Below are positions 18,494-26,021 of a DNA stretch of 39,754 bases, in pieces; position 1 is the first letter of the stretch, and each line of letters begins with the position of its first letter. Both the position numbers and the translations under genes were made by a program. The notes below the pieces were generated by a model, which was not told the DNA's origin, searched no databases, and worked only from the letters and a program-made list of their open reading frames with translations. The stretch comes from Burkholderiaceae bacterium. GTDB taxonomy: Bacteria; Pseudomonadota; Gammaproteobacteria; Burkholderiales; Burkholderiaceae_D. The DNA lies in assembly GCA_031266815.1 (NCBI GenBank), contig JAISAG010000146.1, forward strand, positions 1-39,754. Direction: 5' to 3'.

Positions 18494-18508
18494 TGCCATT
18501 CAATGGCA
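18494..18508. repeat. Perfect inverted repeat TGCCATT-C-AATGGCA
   Basis: Seven-base arms flank one base, in the 124-base gap between the rhlE stop and the dnaE start (both minus strand). It has no T-run, so it is not a typical terminator. Its place upstream of dnaE allows an operator or an mRNA 3' hairpin. Confidence 0.5.
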
Positions 18509-18537
18509 GTTATGCCGTTTCGCCGCACGCGAATGAC

Positions 18538-19998
18538 TCACTTTTTCCCTTTCCCTCCCAACAGAACAGGAATTTTTCTGTGAAGGGTTCTGGAGATGAC
18601 CTGCCGACCTCCCTTCGCGGGAGGAGAACGCGTTGCGCGGGGAGGAGATGATGATGTCCATGTTTTTCTCTCAGCGGGCGTGGCGGATGATCGGGTTGGC
18701 GGGACACGGGGCGATGCCTTCTTTTCCGGCAACGCGCGATCAGCACTGCCTTGCTCCTTGCCAATCAGTCCGGAAAGGGGGAGACGGGACAGCTTGCGCC
18801 GGATGACCTTCTCAATTTCAGACAGGTAAGGCTCATCGTCGTTCGAATAAAAAGAAATGGCCATCCCGCTGGCGCCGGCCCTGCCTGTCCGACCAATACG
18901 GTGGACATAATCTTCCGCAACGCGGGGCAAATCGTAGTTGATAACACAAGGCAACTCGACAATATCAAGACCGCGTGCCGCAACGTCTGTCGCAACCAAT
19001 GCATCAATTTTGCCCTTTTTGAAAGCATCCAGGGCAATCATCCTCTCTTGCTGCGTCCTGTCGCCGTGGATGGCAGTCGCGTGTATCCCTTTTTTCTCCA
19101 GTTGATGCGTCAGGCGGGACGCACCCACCCGTGTATTGGTAAAAATCAGTACGCGGTCAAGCTGCTGACTCCTGACAATATGCGCCACAGCATCATTTTT
19201 GTCTTCCTTGTTGACCTGGTAAACCACTTGCGTCACGGTATCTGCTGTTGCGTTGCTGCGCGCCGCTTCGACAGAAACCGGATTGTTCAGGAAAGAGGCT
19301 GCCAGCTTTCTGATTTCAGGAGAGAAGGTGGCTGAAAACATCAGGTTCTGCCGCTTCTCGGGCAACAAGCCGATAATACGTTGCAGATCGGGCAAAAACC
19401 CCATGTCCAGCATGCGATCCGCCTCGTCTAAAACGAGAATTGCAGCCTGTGACAAGACCACGGTGTGTTGCTGAACGTGGTCCAGCAAGCGACCCGGCGT
19501 TGCTATCAGGATATCCACTCCCGAGCGCAGCGCGTTTGCCTGCGGCGCGATATCCACTCCACCAAAAACAACAGCGGAGCGCAACAGGGTATGACGGGCG
19601 TAACTTTTAATGTTTTCAGCAACCTGCACCGCCAGTTCGCGTGTCGGAACGAGAATGAGTGCGCGAACAGGGTGGCGTGCGGGAGAAACGCTTGTACTGG
19701 AAAAAGGAAGCAGTCTCTGGATGAGCGGCAACGCAAAACCGGCTGTCTTCCCCGTTCCTGTCTGTGCTGCCCCCATGACATCCCTGCCTTGCAAGGCGGG
19801 GGGAATGGATTTGACCTGAATCGGCGTGGGAGTCACATACCCCTGCTCGCTCAAAGCGCGCAGGATTTCCTGTGAAAGGCCGAAAGCCGTGAACCCGCCG
19901 GAAGCGTCATCTTCCCCTGAAATACTCTGCTTATCAACCATATCGCCCAATGTGCCACCGCCATCCGCACCCGCCAATAACCGTGTTTTCCCGTTCAT
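18538..19998 (-). CDS. rhlE: DEAD-box ATP-dependent RNA helicase, RhlE type
   Basis: The 486 residues contain the whole helicase core. The Q motif runs from F39 to Q61, motif I AQTGTGKT is at 78-85, PTREL at 118-122, DEAD at 191-194, SAT at 222-224 and HRIGRTGR at 366-373. A basic, Pro/Ser/Arg-rich tail follows to a GGKGKK end. RhlE proteins remodel RNA in ribosome assembly and decay. ATG at 19998 has GAGAGGT upstream and overlaps the stop of the alcohol dehydrogenase gene (ATGA). It gives an unusual leader of about 35 residues before the Q motif; a second ATG at residue 20 is possible. Pairing with a dehydrogenase is not a known arrangement to me. Confidence 0.9.
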   Translation of the reverse strand: MNGKTRLLAGADGGGTLGDMVDKQSISGEDDASGGFTAFGLSQEILRALSEQGYVTPTPIQVKSIPPALQGRDVMGAAQTGTGKTAGFALPLIQRLLPFSSTSVSPARHPVRALILVPTRELAVQVAENIKSYARHTLLRSAVVFGGVDIAPQANALRSGVDILIATPGRLLDHVQQHTVVLSQAAILVLDEADRMLDMGFLPDLQRIIGLLPEKRQNLMFSATFSPEIRKLAASFLNNPVSVEAARSNATADTVTQVVYQVNKEDKNDAVAHIVRSQQLDRVLIFTNTRVGASRLTHQLEKKGIHATAIHGDRTQQERMIALDAFKKGKIDALVATDVAARGLDIVELPCVINYDLPRVAEDYVHRIGRTGRAGASGMAISFYSNDDEPYLSEIEKVIRRKLSRLPLSGLIGKEQGSADRALPEKKASPRVPPTRSSATPAERKTWTSSSPPRATRSPPAKGGRQVISRTLHRKIPVLLGGKGKK

Positions 19999-21161
19999 CG
20001 CCACGACCTCTCGAATATTGAAAGGCAATCCGCATCGGAAAGCGGAACCGGGTCCATCTCGAACAACTCTCCCATCGTCTCCCGCGCATTCTTCACGTAC
20101 CGGGGCAACGCTTCTTTCCTGATTCCATAATCGGACATCCTCAAATCGGCCACACCACAATCTTCCTGCAGGGCAACCAGTGCATCAACGAAATCGGCGG
20201 CAGTGTCCGTCTGCCGGCCGAGCGCTTTTGCCATGGCGATCATTTTCTCATCACACACTCCTGACAATGCGAAATGAGAATAGTAGGCGCGACTCAGCAT
20301 GAGCAGGCCCGCACCGTGCGGTAATGCCGGATGAAAGGCAGAAAGCGCATGTTCCATGCTGTGTTCCGAGGTAATACGGCAAATGCTCAACAACATCCCG
20401 GACAGGGTATTGGCCAATGCAACATCGGCACGGGCATCCTCATCCAGGCCGTTACGAACCGTGCGCGCGAGCGAGCTGCCAATTAACGCGATGGCTTTCA
20501 GCGCGAACAGATCACTTACCGGACTGGCAGACTTGCTGATGTACCCCTCCGTTGCGTGAAAAAGGGCGTCAAACCCCTGGTACGCTGTCAACTCTGGAGG
20601 AACCGTCAGCATCAGTTCCGGGTCTACAACCGCGATGACGGGAAAAACCTTGTCGTTGCCCATACCAATCTTCTCATTCGTCTCTTCCCTGGTAATCACC
20701 GCCCACTGGTTCACTTCGGATCCCGTTCCGGCCGTTGTCGTGATAGCAACAACAGGGAGAGGGGCATTTAAAAAAGGCTTTCCCTTGCCACTCCCGCCCG
20801 TGACGTAATCCCAAAGGTCGCCATCATTGGTCGCCATACACGCAATGGCTTTCGCGGCATCCATCACACTGCCACCCCCCAGGGCAACAACAAAGTCACA
20901 GGCATTCCGGTTCGCAAAAGCGCTCCCCAGCATCACATTACTTTGGGTTGGATTGGGCTGGACATTGTCGTAAACGACATAGGACACGCCCGCCAAATCA
21001 AGCTGCTTTTCTACCCTGCCCAAATAACCGTTTTCCCGGATAGACCTTCCGGAAGAAACGACAAGCAACGCCCTTCTTCCCGGGAGAGAAGAAGCGTAAA
21101 GATGGTTCAACTGCCCTTTGCCAAACATAATGCGCGCCGGGGCAAAATAATTGAAAAACAC
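19995..21161 (-). CDS. Iron-containing alcohol dehydrogenase family protein
   Basis: The 388 residues match group III (iron-dependent) alcohol dehydrogenases. They have the N-terminal PARIMFGKGQ, the NAD(P)-binding GGGS at 95-98, TTAGTGSEV (about 142-150), and likely metal ligands D198, H202, H267 and H282 (GFDALFHATEGY; EHSMEHALSAFHPALPHGAG). These enzymes oxidise or reduce alcohols, diols or aldehydes in the cytosol; the substrate cannot be told from sequence. The start is the GTG at 21161, preceded by AAAGAGGAA. An upstream GTG at 21194 in the same frame reads straight through that ribosome binding site and adds non-family residues. The stop overlaps the rhlE start by four bases. The lipoprotein gene ends 68 bases upstream. 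Confidence 0.9.
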   Translation of the reverse strand: MFFNYFAPARIMFGKGQLNHLYASSLPGRRALLVVSSGRSIRENGYLGRVEKQLDLAGVSYVVYDNVQPNPTQSNVMLGSAFANRNACDFVVALGGGSVMDAAKAIACMATNDGDLWDYVTGGSGKGKPFLNAPLPVVAITTTAGTGSEVNQWAVITREETNEKIGMGNDKVFPVIAVVDPELMLTVPPELTAYQGFDALFHATEGYISKSASPVSDLFALKAIALIGSSLARTVRNGLDEDARADVALANTLSGMLLSICRITSEHSMEHALSAFHPALPHGAGLLMLSRAYYSHFALSGVCDEKMIAMAKALGRQTDTAADFVDALVALQEDCGVADLRMSDYGIRKEALPRYVKNARETMGELFEMDPVPLSDADCLSIFERSWR

Positions 21162-21229
21162 GTGTTTCCTCTTTTTCTCCAGATAACAACACACTCTACC
21201 CGACGGGCAAACGCACCGGGAGAAAAGGG

Positions 21230-22210
21230 TTAGCCCGCAACGTTCGCGCTGTTGTAATCCTGAGTGGCCTTGTCGTACTTCTGCTGCATCCCGCGAAACG
21301 CCGATTCCGATTTCTTGTCGCGAACTTCCCGGTAATTCTGGATAATTCCCTCAATATCACGCCGAAACTCGTCAAAATGGGCGTTAACCACACTGCCTTT
21401 CTCCCTGGACTCCTCAATCGCCTTGTGTTGCGCGCGCAAAGCCGCATCCAGTTTGCTCCTGATCTTGTCGGCGGACGAAAAAGCATCCGAACGGACGAAA
21501 GGTCTCTGGTCAAACACAGCAAGCAACTCCTCCGACAGTATCATCATTTCCTCCGTGTGATAGCTGATCGTCCTGCTATCTGCCTTGAATTTTTCCATGC
21601 GCCCGTCCGCGTCAAGGCGGCGGTATTTCATCAGGGCATTGCCCAATCGGCTCAACGCGCCCACTGCAGACTCGTAATCTCCATGGATTGACCTGGCTTT
21701 CGCCAACCAGTCTCCTCTTGGGCGTTCTGGAGAAGCAGCAAAATTTTTCTCATGCGTCAAAATCTGCTCACACAGGGCCGCCAATGTTTTAACCGACTCA
21801 TCCAGATCGGACATGTCCGGGACAGAAACGGACTCCCCCTGCTTCAGATACTTCAGCGCCTCATCCATCTTCCCGACTGTCCGAAATTCGAAGCGCCCCC
21901 CTTTCTTCGGTTTGGCAATGCGCCTTGCCAAATCGTCGTAAACGGAGACAAGCCCGGCTTTCTCATCCATAAGCAGGGCATACGCTATCTCCAGATCGTG
22001 ACGTTTCTGGAACGCCGGCTGCGCCTTGTCAGGTTCCTTTTTCTCTGCGGAAAGCACCGATGGCGTCCCCTCGGTCGTCTGCCCGGACGATTTTTGTGCC
22101 GCTGCCGGTTTATCGGATGCTCTGTCCGCCCCCGGCCTTTTGCAGGAGGCCACGGACAGCCCAAGCAATAATATCGACAGATACAAGCAAAAAGATTTCA
22201 TTGATAACAT
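21230..22210 (-). CDS. Predicted lipoprotein, DUF3829/YiiG-like
   Basis: The protein has 326 residues. A short lipoprotein signal (hydrophobic about 7-20) ends in V-A-S-C with the lipid cysteine at 23. A Lys/Ala/Ser/Pro/Glu linker runs to about residue 65, and a mostly helical, charged domain fills the rest. Features such as a D-LARRIAKPKKG run, a central Y..E.M..SEELL segment and long amphipathic helices recall DUF3829 lipoproteins (YiiG), whose function is unknown; this is a resemblance and not a proven match. The ATG at 22210 has AGGGA at good spacing; the ATG three codons later is the alternative. No outer-membrane sorting signal can be judged beyond the residue after Cys (Lys). Confidence 0.6.
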   Translation of the reverse strand: MLSMKSFCLYLSILLLGLSVASCKRPGADRASDKPAAAQKSSGQTTEGTPSVLSAEKKEPDKAQPAFQKRHDLEIAYALLMDEKAGLVSVYDDLARRIAKPKKGGRFEFRTVGKMDEALKYLKQGESVSVPDMSDLDESVKTLAALCEQILTHEKNFAASPERPRGDWLAKARSIHGDYESAVGALSRLGNALMKYRRLDADGRMEKFKADSRTISYHTEEMMILSEELLAVFDQRPFVRSDAFSSADKIRSKLDAALRAQHKAIEESREKGSVVNAHFDEFRRDIEGIIQNYREVRDKKSESAFRGMQQKYDKATQDYNSANVAG

Positions 22211-22310
22211 TGGTCGTTCCCTGTATCCCATCCATTGACAGGTCATAGCATTTTATACGGCAAGCGCCGCGACACCATTCTATCCTCAAGCCACAGACAA
22301 CGAAACCCCA

Positions 22311-23567
22311 TTATGACATCTCGCATGAACGGGATCGGTTCACTTGCAGGTGCATCTCATGGAAATCGTGTCCACTGGGCATTTGATAGGCGCGTAACCC
22401 AAACTCGGGCATCAGCGCATACAAGTGCTCAAAAATGTCCGATTGTGTCGCTTCGTGCGCTGACCACTCTGTTGTGCTGGTGAAACAATAAATCTCCAGC
22501 GGTAATCCGTGCGGCCCTGCTTCCATCTGCCGAACCAGCACCGTCATGCTGCCATGAATATCTTCGCGGCTGCGCAGGAATTCATGCACATAGGCTCGAA
22601 AAGCACCGATATTGGTTAATCGGCGCGCATCGGGTCTGGTGCTGCCCTGACTCGTATCACCGGGCAAGCTGTTCCATCCCTGCCACTCCGACTCTTTTCC
22701 TGCCATGTAATCCTGCATCGCGCCAAAATGCGACACACGCTGCCTTTCGCTTTCCGTCAGAAAATGGATGCTCCGCTGATCAATAAAAAGGCTGCGCTTG
22801 ATGCGCCTTCCCCCCGATTGCTGCATGAAACGCCAGTTTTTGAATGGATCACTGATCAGTCGCCGTGTCGGCAAAGTCGTCACCGTCATGTCCCAGTTGC
22901 GCACCTTGACTGTATGCAGGGCAAGGTCAATTATTTCTCCGTCCGCATTCAAATTGGGTACTTCAATCCAGTCTCCCACCCGCACCATGTCGTTTGAGGA
23001 CAATTGTATGCTGGCAACCAGCGATAACAGCGTATCCTGAAAAACCAGCAACAGGACTGCCGCCATCGCGCCCAGCCCGGAAAGCAATATGACAGGGGAT
23101 TTGTCTATCAGTATTGAAACGATCAGGATAGTTGTCAGCAGGTACACTACTATCTTGAGTAGTTGCAGATACCCTTTTATCGGCCTGGCGTCGGCATCGG
23201 GACGACGCATATAAAACGCGTTCAGTGTGTCCAGCCCCCCCGTTATCGCCAACGCCAGCGTCAGAACGATGAATGCGGATGCGAGGTTTTGTGTGACAGC
23301 GGAAACCACCGCCGGTAAAGAGGGCACCAGGGGGATGCCCAGCGTAAACACCAGCGCCGGAATGATGTTCGCCAGCCGCGAGATAACCGGATTGTGAACA
23401 ATCAGGTCGTCCTTTCCCAAAGGAGACAGACGCAGTGCATGCCGAACGAGGTACAGTAAAAACCGCTTGACCACAAAATTGGCAAAACCGGACACTGCCA
23501 CCAGGGCCGACAATGTAAGCAGCATGGAGGCAACGGGATAATCCGACAGGTAAGATTGGTATTGCAT
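22311..23567 (-). CDS. Mechanosensitive channel, MscS superfamily (YbdG-like)
   Basis: This 418-residue inner-membrane protein has about five hydrophobic segments in the first 190 residues. They end in the pore helix and beta domain (LSGLGAMAAVLLLVFQDTLLSLVAS, then VRVGDWIEVPNLNADGEI) typical of the MscS fold. A large cytoplasmic C-terminus follows. Length and the RVGDWIE..N.NADG pattern resemble E. coli YbdG (MscM), a low-conductance channel involved in osmotic downshock. AGGGGCGA precedes the ATG. It begins seven bases after the FUSC-type gene and probably shares its transcript with that gene and mdaB. Confidence 0.88.
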   Translation of the reverse strand: MQYQSYLSDYPVASMLLTLSALVAVSGFANFVVKRFLLYLVRHALRLSPLGKDDLIVHNPVISRLANIIPALVFTLGIPLVPSLPAVVSAVTQNLASAFIVLTLALAITGGLDTLNAFYMRRPDADARPIKGYLQLLKIVVYLLTTILIVSILIDKSPVILLSGLGAMAAVLLLVFQDTLLSLVASIQLSSNDMVRVGDWIEVPNLNADGEIIDLALHTVKVRNWDMTVTTLPTRRLISDPFKNWRFMQQSGGRRIKRSLFIDQRSIHFLTESERQRVSHFGAMQDYMAGKESEWQGWNSLPGDTSQGSTRPDARRLTNIGAFRAYVHEFLRSREDIHGSMTVLVRQMEAGPHGLPLEIYCFTSTTEWSAHEATQSDIFEHLYALMPEFGLRAYQMPSGHDFHEMHLQVNRSRSCEMS

Positions 23568-23573
23568 TCGCCC

Positions 23574-24668
23574 CTATTGCCCCAATCCGTATGTTTTTTG
23601 ATCTTGCAAGCTGTTCAAGGCTATCAGCAAATGGTCCGCGAGTACGCGCAATGCGTGATAAAAAGAAAATATCTGCAATACCTTGTGCAGATGATAGGTA
23701 CGTGTCGCGCCCACACGCCGAAGTTGTGTAAACTGGTACTCGACTTCGTCTTTTGCTTCCAGCAATGTTTTGCACAGGTATGGAATGGGCTTGTTCGAAA
23801 AAACCTCCCCTCCCAGGTACTGTAAAACAGCGATAATCGCGTCTCCAAGCGCGTGCAGTTCACGCCCAATCAGGTGGTCATGACACTCTTCATCACACTT
23901 GTTCAGCGCTTCGAGCATGCCGTGCAGAGATTCCAGGGTGTAATCCATCACGGCAACCTGCACATCCATCACATTGCCTTCCCCCGGGTACATGAATTCC
24001 TCGTGCCTGTGCGCCTTTAGCAAACGTTTGTGGTTGTCCCGTGTCCCGTCCTCCATATTTCTCAATGTTGATTCCGGCAAGTGCCGTTGTTCATCAAGAA
24101 AGGCCGACAGCAATGTGTCGAGAAGCGCTGCGCTCTCCGCAAACTGGGACCGCAAATCCACACGCAAGGTATCCGCGAGACGCACCGGCCAGACGACAAG
24201 GGAAACGAAAAGGGCACAGCCTACGCCAATCACAATTTCCAGAACGCGCATTAAACCGAAGCTGATCGCGATCTCGTAATTGTCCGCAAGATATTGCGCT
24301 CCCGCCAGAAGTACGACCATGGAAGCGATTGCGGCTGAAAAATAGACAGACGAGAACCGCGCCAAATAGCCAAAAAGGGAGGTGATCAGAAAAACGGACA
24401 AGCCCAGCAAAAACGGGGAAGGCGGCAGGAACAGCAAAAACACAACACTCATGAGAGCGCCAATGCATGTTCCCACGATACGCATCACCCCCGCGCTGAG
24501 AGAATCGGCGATATTGAACTGGGTCGCCACAATAGCGGATACGACAGACCACATTGCGTACTGCGACCCCATCACCTGGGAAACAGAAAACGCCATCAGG
24601 CAAGCCATCCCCAACTTGATGGAATACCTCAGATAGGGCTGTGAAAAGCGTTCCAATACGTACTTCAT
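23574..24668 (-). CDS. FUSC/aromatic acid exporter-like membrane protein
   Basis: The product has about 364 residues with six hydrophobic segments in the first 170 residues and a soluble, mainly helical C-terminal half. The early segment AMWSVVSAIVATQFNIADSL and the following RIVGTCIGALMSVV are typical of FUSC/YccS/aromatic acid exporter N-terminal domains (P.WA..TA.IV.Q...G....R..GT..GA). Full AaeB-type proteins are about 650 residues, so this is a half-size member. The start is uncertain: ATG at 24668 lies 14 bases from AGGAGG, whereas a GTG at 24680 lies only two bases from it. Substrate unknown; with mdaB next to it, efflux of aromatic or quinone-like compounds is a reasonable guess only. 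Confidence 0.75.
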   Translation of the reverse strand: MKYVLERFSQPYLRYSIKLGMACLMAFSVSQVMGSQYAMWSVVSAIVATQFNIADSLSAGVMRIVGTCIGALMSVVFLLFLPPSPFLLGLSVFLITSLFGYLARFSSVYFSAAIASMVVLLAGAQYLADNYEIAISFGLMRVLEIVIGVGCALFVSLVVWPVRLADTLRVDLRSQFAESAALLDTLLSAFLDEQRHLPESTLRNMEDGTRDNHKRLLKAHRHEEFMYPGEGNVMDVQVAVMDYTLESLHGMLEALNKCDEECHDHLIGRELHALGDAIIAVLQYLGGEVFSNKPIPYLCKTLLEAKDEVEYQFTQLRRVGATRTYHLHKVLQIFSFYHALRVLADHLLIALNSLQDQKTYGLGQ

Positions 24669-24723
24669 CCCGATACGCACATCCTCCTGTTCGTCTCACA
24701 ACGCAGCACCGCGCAAAACAAAA

Positions 24724-25305
24724 TCACCCGAAGATGCCGGAAAGGTGCTGACGGTAGCGGCGAACAGAGCCATCCACATCGGGCACCTTCATAACATCGT
24801 TGCACATAAAGGTCGGTAAAGGAGAAAGGCCGATAAACTGGTTCGCCTTATGAAAAGGGAAAAAGACTCCGTCAATACCGCGTCCCTCGAAAAACTGGGA
24901 AGAATCGGTGAAAGCATCGGCTGGCGCATTCCATGTGGTTGATATCATGTACTGCTTTCCCTGCAACAGCCCGCCAGAACCGTATTTTTTGGCAGAATCG
25001 TGGCGGGACCGCCCGTCACTGTGATACAACTTGCCATGCCCGCCGGTAAACACATCATCCATATATTTTTTCAGTATCCAGGGCATCCCCATCCACCAGG
25101 CAGGCACCTGGTAGATGACAACGGACATTGACAGGTACTTTTCTATCTCGTCGCGGATGTCATAGCCCTCGTCCACGACTGTCACGCGCACTTGTTTGCC
25201 TTTTTCGCGCAGATAATCCGCGGCAGCCTGCACCAATGTCGCACTCAACCGCCCATTGGAATGGGCAAACTGCTTCATGGCGTTGATGATAAGTATGTTG
25301 TCCAT
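24724..25305 (-). CDS. mdaB: NAD(P)H-quinone oxidoreductase MdaB
   Basis: At 193 residues it matches E. coli MdaB in length and through much of its sequence: NILIINA.KQFAHSNG, PAWWMGMPWILKKYMDDV, KKYGSGGLLQGK, TWNAPADAFT, PFHKANQFIGL and the terminal HLSGIFG. The family is a flavodoxin-fold FAD enzyme that reduces quinones by two electrons, avoiding semiquinone radicals. ATG at 25305 is chosen to match the E. coli N-terminus; a GTG four codons upstream also opens the frame. It is the first gene of a minus-strand group with the FUSC-type and MscS-type genes and is divergent from the rhodanese gene. Confidence 0.94.
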   Translation of the reverse strand: MDNILIINAMKQFAHSNGRLSATLVQAAADYLREKGKQVRVTVVDEGYDIRDEIEKYLSMSVVIYQVPAWWMGMPWILKKYMDDVFTGGHGKLYHSDGRSRHDSAKKYGSGGLLQGKQYMISTTWNAPADAFTDSSQFFEGRGIDGVFFPFHKANQFIGLSPLPTFMCNDVMKVPDVDGSVRRYRQHLSGIFG

Positions 25306-25492
25306 GCCATTACCCACCGTGGTTAGGGCGAAACACCGCTCCCGAAAAGAGGGCTGTCACCCCCGCAAAAAACACGACCATACCTCCCCGCACCCGCTTC
25401 TCTGATGGTATCACGGATGCTCATTTCTGTCAGTGGCAGTCGTTCGCGCTTCGTGGTATCATCGCCGGGGTAATCAGGATGGAGGTGCCGCT

Positions 25493-25948
25493 GTGTTCCC
25501 TGCCTCGAACCGTTTCTTCGCTGTCTTGCTGGCGGTAATGACCGCCCTCCCCGCTCTTGCTGATGAAAAGCGACCGATGCCTCCCCCTGTCTCCCGCAGA
25601 ATACCCGCCTCGTCCCCCGCGCTGACACCGGCGGATGCGCTGGCGTACATGAAAGAAACGAAAAATCTCTACATTCTGGACGTATCCACCACCGATGAAA
25701 AATTCAACAAAATCCACTTCGTCGGTGCGGTCCACATCCCGCTTCGGGAGTTACCGGTGCGCATCGGGGAAATACCTTCCGACAGACCGGTTCTGCTGAA
25801 CTGCCGCACCGGCAGGACCGTGCAGGAGGCCTACCCGGCCATCAAAAGGCTGCGACCGGACATCAAGGAACTCTCGTACATTGCCGGAACACCGTTGTTT
25901 CAGGAATACAACGATTTCGCGAATCGGCAGCGGGATACGCTCAAATAA
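25493..25948 (+). CDS. Secreted rhodanese-domain protein
   Basis: The 151-residue product starts with a Sec signal peptide (hydrophobic 8-20, likely cleavage after ALA at 21-23). A Pro-rich spacer and one rhodanese domain (about 44-140) follow. The active-site loop CRTGRT (104-109) contains the persulfide-forming C104. A periplasmic sulfurtransferase role is likely: thiosulfate or another sulfur donor to an unknown acceptor. The start is the GTG at 25493, which has GGAGGT at proper spacing. An in-frame GTG at 25433 would place about 20 odd residues ahead of the signal peptide. It converges on the GGDEF-EAL gene. Confidence 0.85.
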   Translation: MFPASNRFFAVLLAVMTALPALADEKRPMPPPVSRRIPASSPALTPADALAYMKETKNLYILDVSTTDEKFNKIHFVGAVHIPLRELPVRIGEIPSDRPVLLNCRTGRTVQEAYPAIKRLRPDIKELSYIAGTPLFQEYNDFANRQRDTLK

Positions 25949-25959
25949 CACAACACGTG

Positions 25960-25975
25960 GAGGTCGGGAGACCTC
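25960..25975. terminator. Weak bidirectional hairpin between convergent genes
   Basis: GAGGTC-GGGA-GACCTC forms a six-pair stem with a four-base loop in the 73-base gap between the rhodanese stop and the GGDEF-EAL stop. No real T-run follows, so termination is only a guess. Confidence 0.35.
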
Positions 25976-26021
25976 TTGCAAGGGCAAGGTGATGTGAGTG
26001 TACTGTCTTCGCCCACCCCGG

